A stretch of DNA of 64,000 nucleotides from NCBI GenBank assembly GCA_009792885.1, contig WMCF01000023.1:9422248-9486247 (forward strand), written 5' to 3'. Position 1 is the first letter of the stretch. Each line of letters begins with the position of its first letter. The position numbers were made by a program, and so were the translations under genes. Positions 63,886 through 64,000 of this stretch are shown in pieces. The stretch is from Eremophila alpestris peregrina. Lineage: Eukaryota; Chordata; Aves; Passeriformes; Alaudidae. The notes below the pieces were generated by a model. That model made no database searches and was not told the DNA's origin. It saw nothing but the letters and a program-made list of their open reading frames with translations.

Positions 63886-64000
63886 GATAAGGCCCAGGAA
63901 ATTGTTTAGCAACATGCTGGTGGGAACCTATGGAAAAGAATACACACTGTATCAATGGTGCAGTTCTTATCCCGAGAGCTGTGTTGGTGGGTGTGGGAAT

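Larger units (their letters stand above)
60231..64000. other. Noncoding sequence, unassigned
   Basis: About 3.8 kb with no recognised gene or transposon. It includes a GC-richer patch at 61051-61632 (separate entry), T- and A-rich tracts at 63249 and 63852, and a CpG-bearing stretch at 63440-63570 that may be conserved. No RNA gene is recognised. Confidence 0.6.

Noticed and set aside
1..64000. tRNA, rRNA or snRNA genes
   Set aside because: I saw no cloverleaf-type T-loop (GGTTCRANYCC) with matching acceptor arms and no familiar snRNA or rRNA segments. A covariance-model scan would be more sensitive than reading by eye.

Overview
The window looks like intergenic or deep intronic nuclear DNA from a bird. 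It is AT-rich, has no operon-like coding, and its only recognisable mobile elements are pieces of CR1 non-LTR retrotransposons with avian-style 3' ends. I saw no SINE, L1 or clear DNA transposon. A crocodilian or turtle source, which also carry CR1, cannot be fully excluded from the sequence alone. I found no protein-coding gene, tRNA, rRNA or known ncRNA that I can defend. All open frames are short (131 codons at most), they overlap on both strands, and the only ones with recognisable protein similarity are fragments of CR1 ORF2.

Layout. 1-1.78 kb is unassigned. A short CR1 3' end lies at 1.78-2.07 kb. From 2.07 to 37.77 kb there are nearly 36 kb with no recognisable element apart from homopolymer and dinucleotide tracts, small hairpins and short tandem duplications. 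That stretch also holds one patch (8641-8720) that may be a conserved noncoding element. From 37.77 to 60.23 kb there are six more CR1 pieces, at 37.77, 43.89, 45.64, 51.16, 51.99 and 59.28 kb. Six of the seven copies are on the minus strand, so their 3' ends lie at the lower coordinate; the small piece at 51.99 kb is on the plus strand. The 43.89 and 59.28 kb copies reach back into the reverse transcriptase palm region. Both have lost the F-A-D-D catalytic box and carry frameshifts, so they are dead. 60.23-64 kb is unassigned, with one GC-richer patch at 61.05-61.63 kb and a T-rich tract near 63.85 kb.

The points most worth checking are as follows. An (ATTAG)8 microsatellite appears to have grown out of ORF2 codons of a CR1 fragment at 51.96-52.0 kb. 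A T35-C-T35 tract at 48.85-48.92 kb is followed by a 38-bp tandem duplication that includes its T tail. A 26-bp perfect palindrome lies at 50.68 kb. Perfect inverted repeats lie at 12.31, 26.11, 40.85 and 47.77 kb. I did not find a convincing undescribed biological system here.
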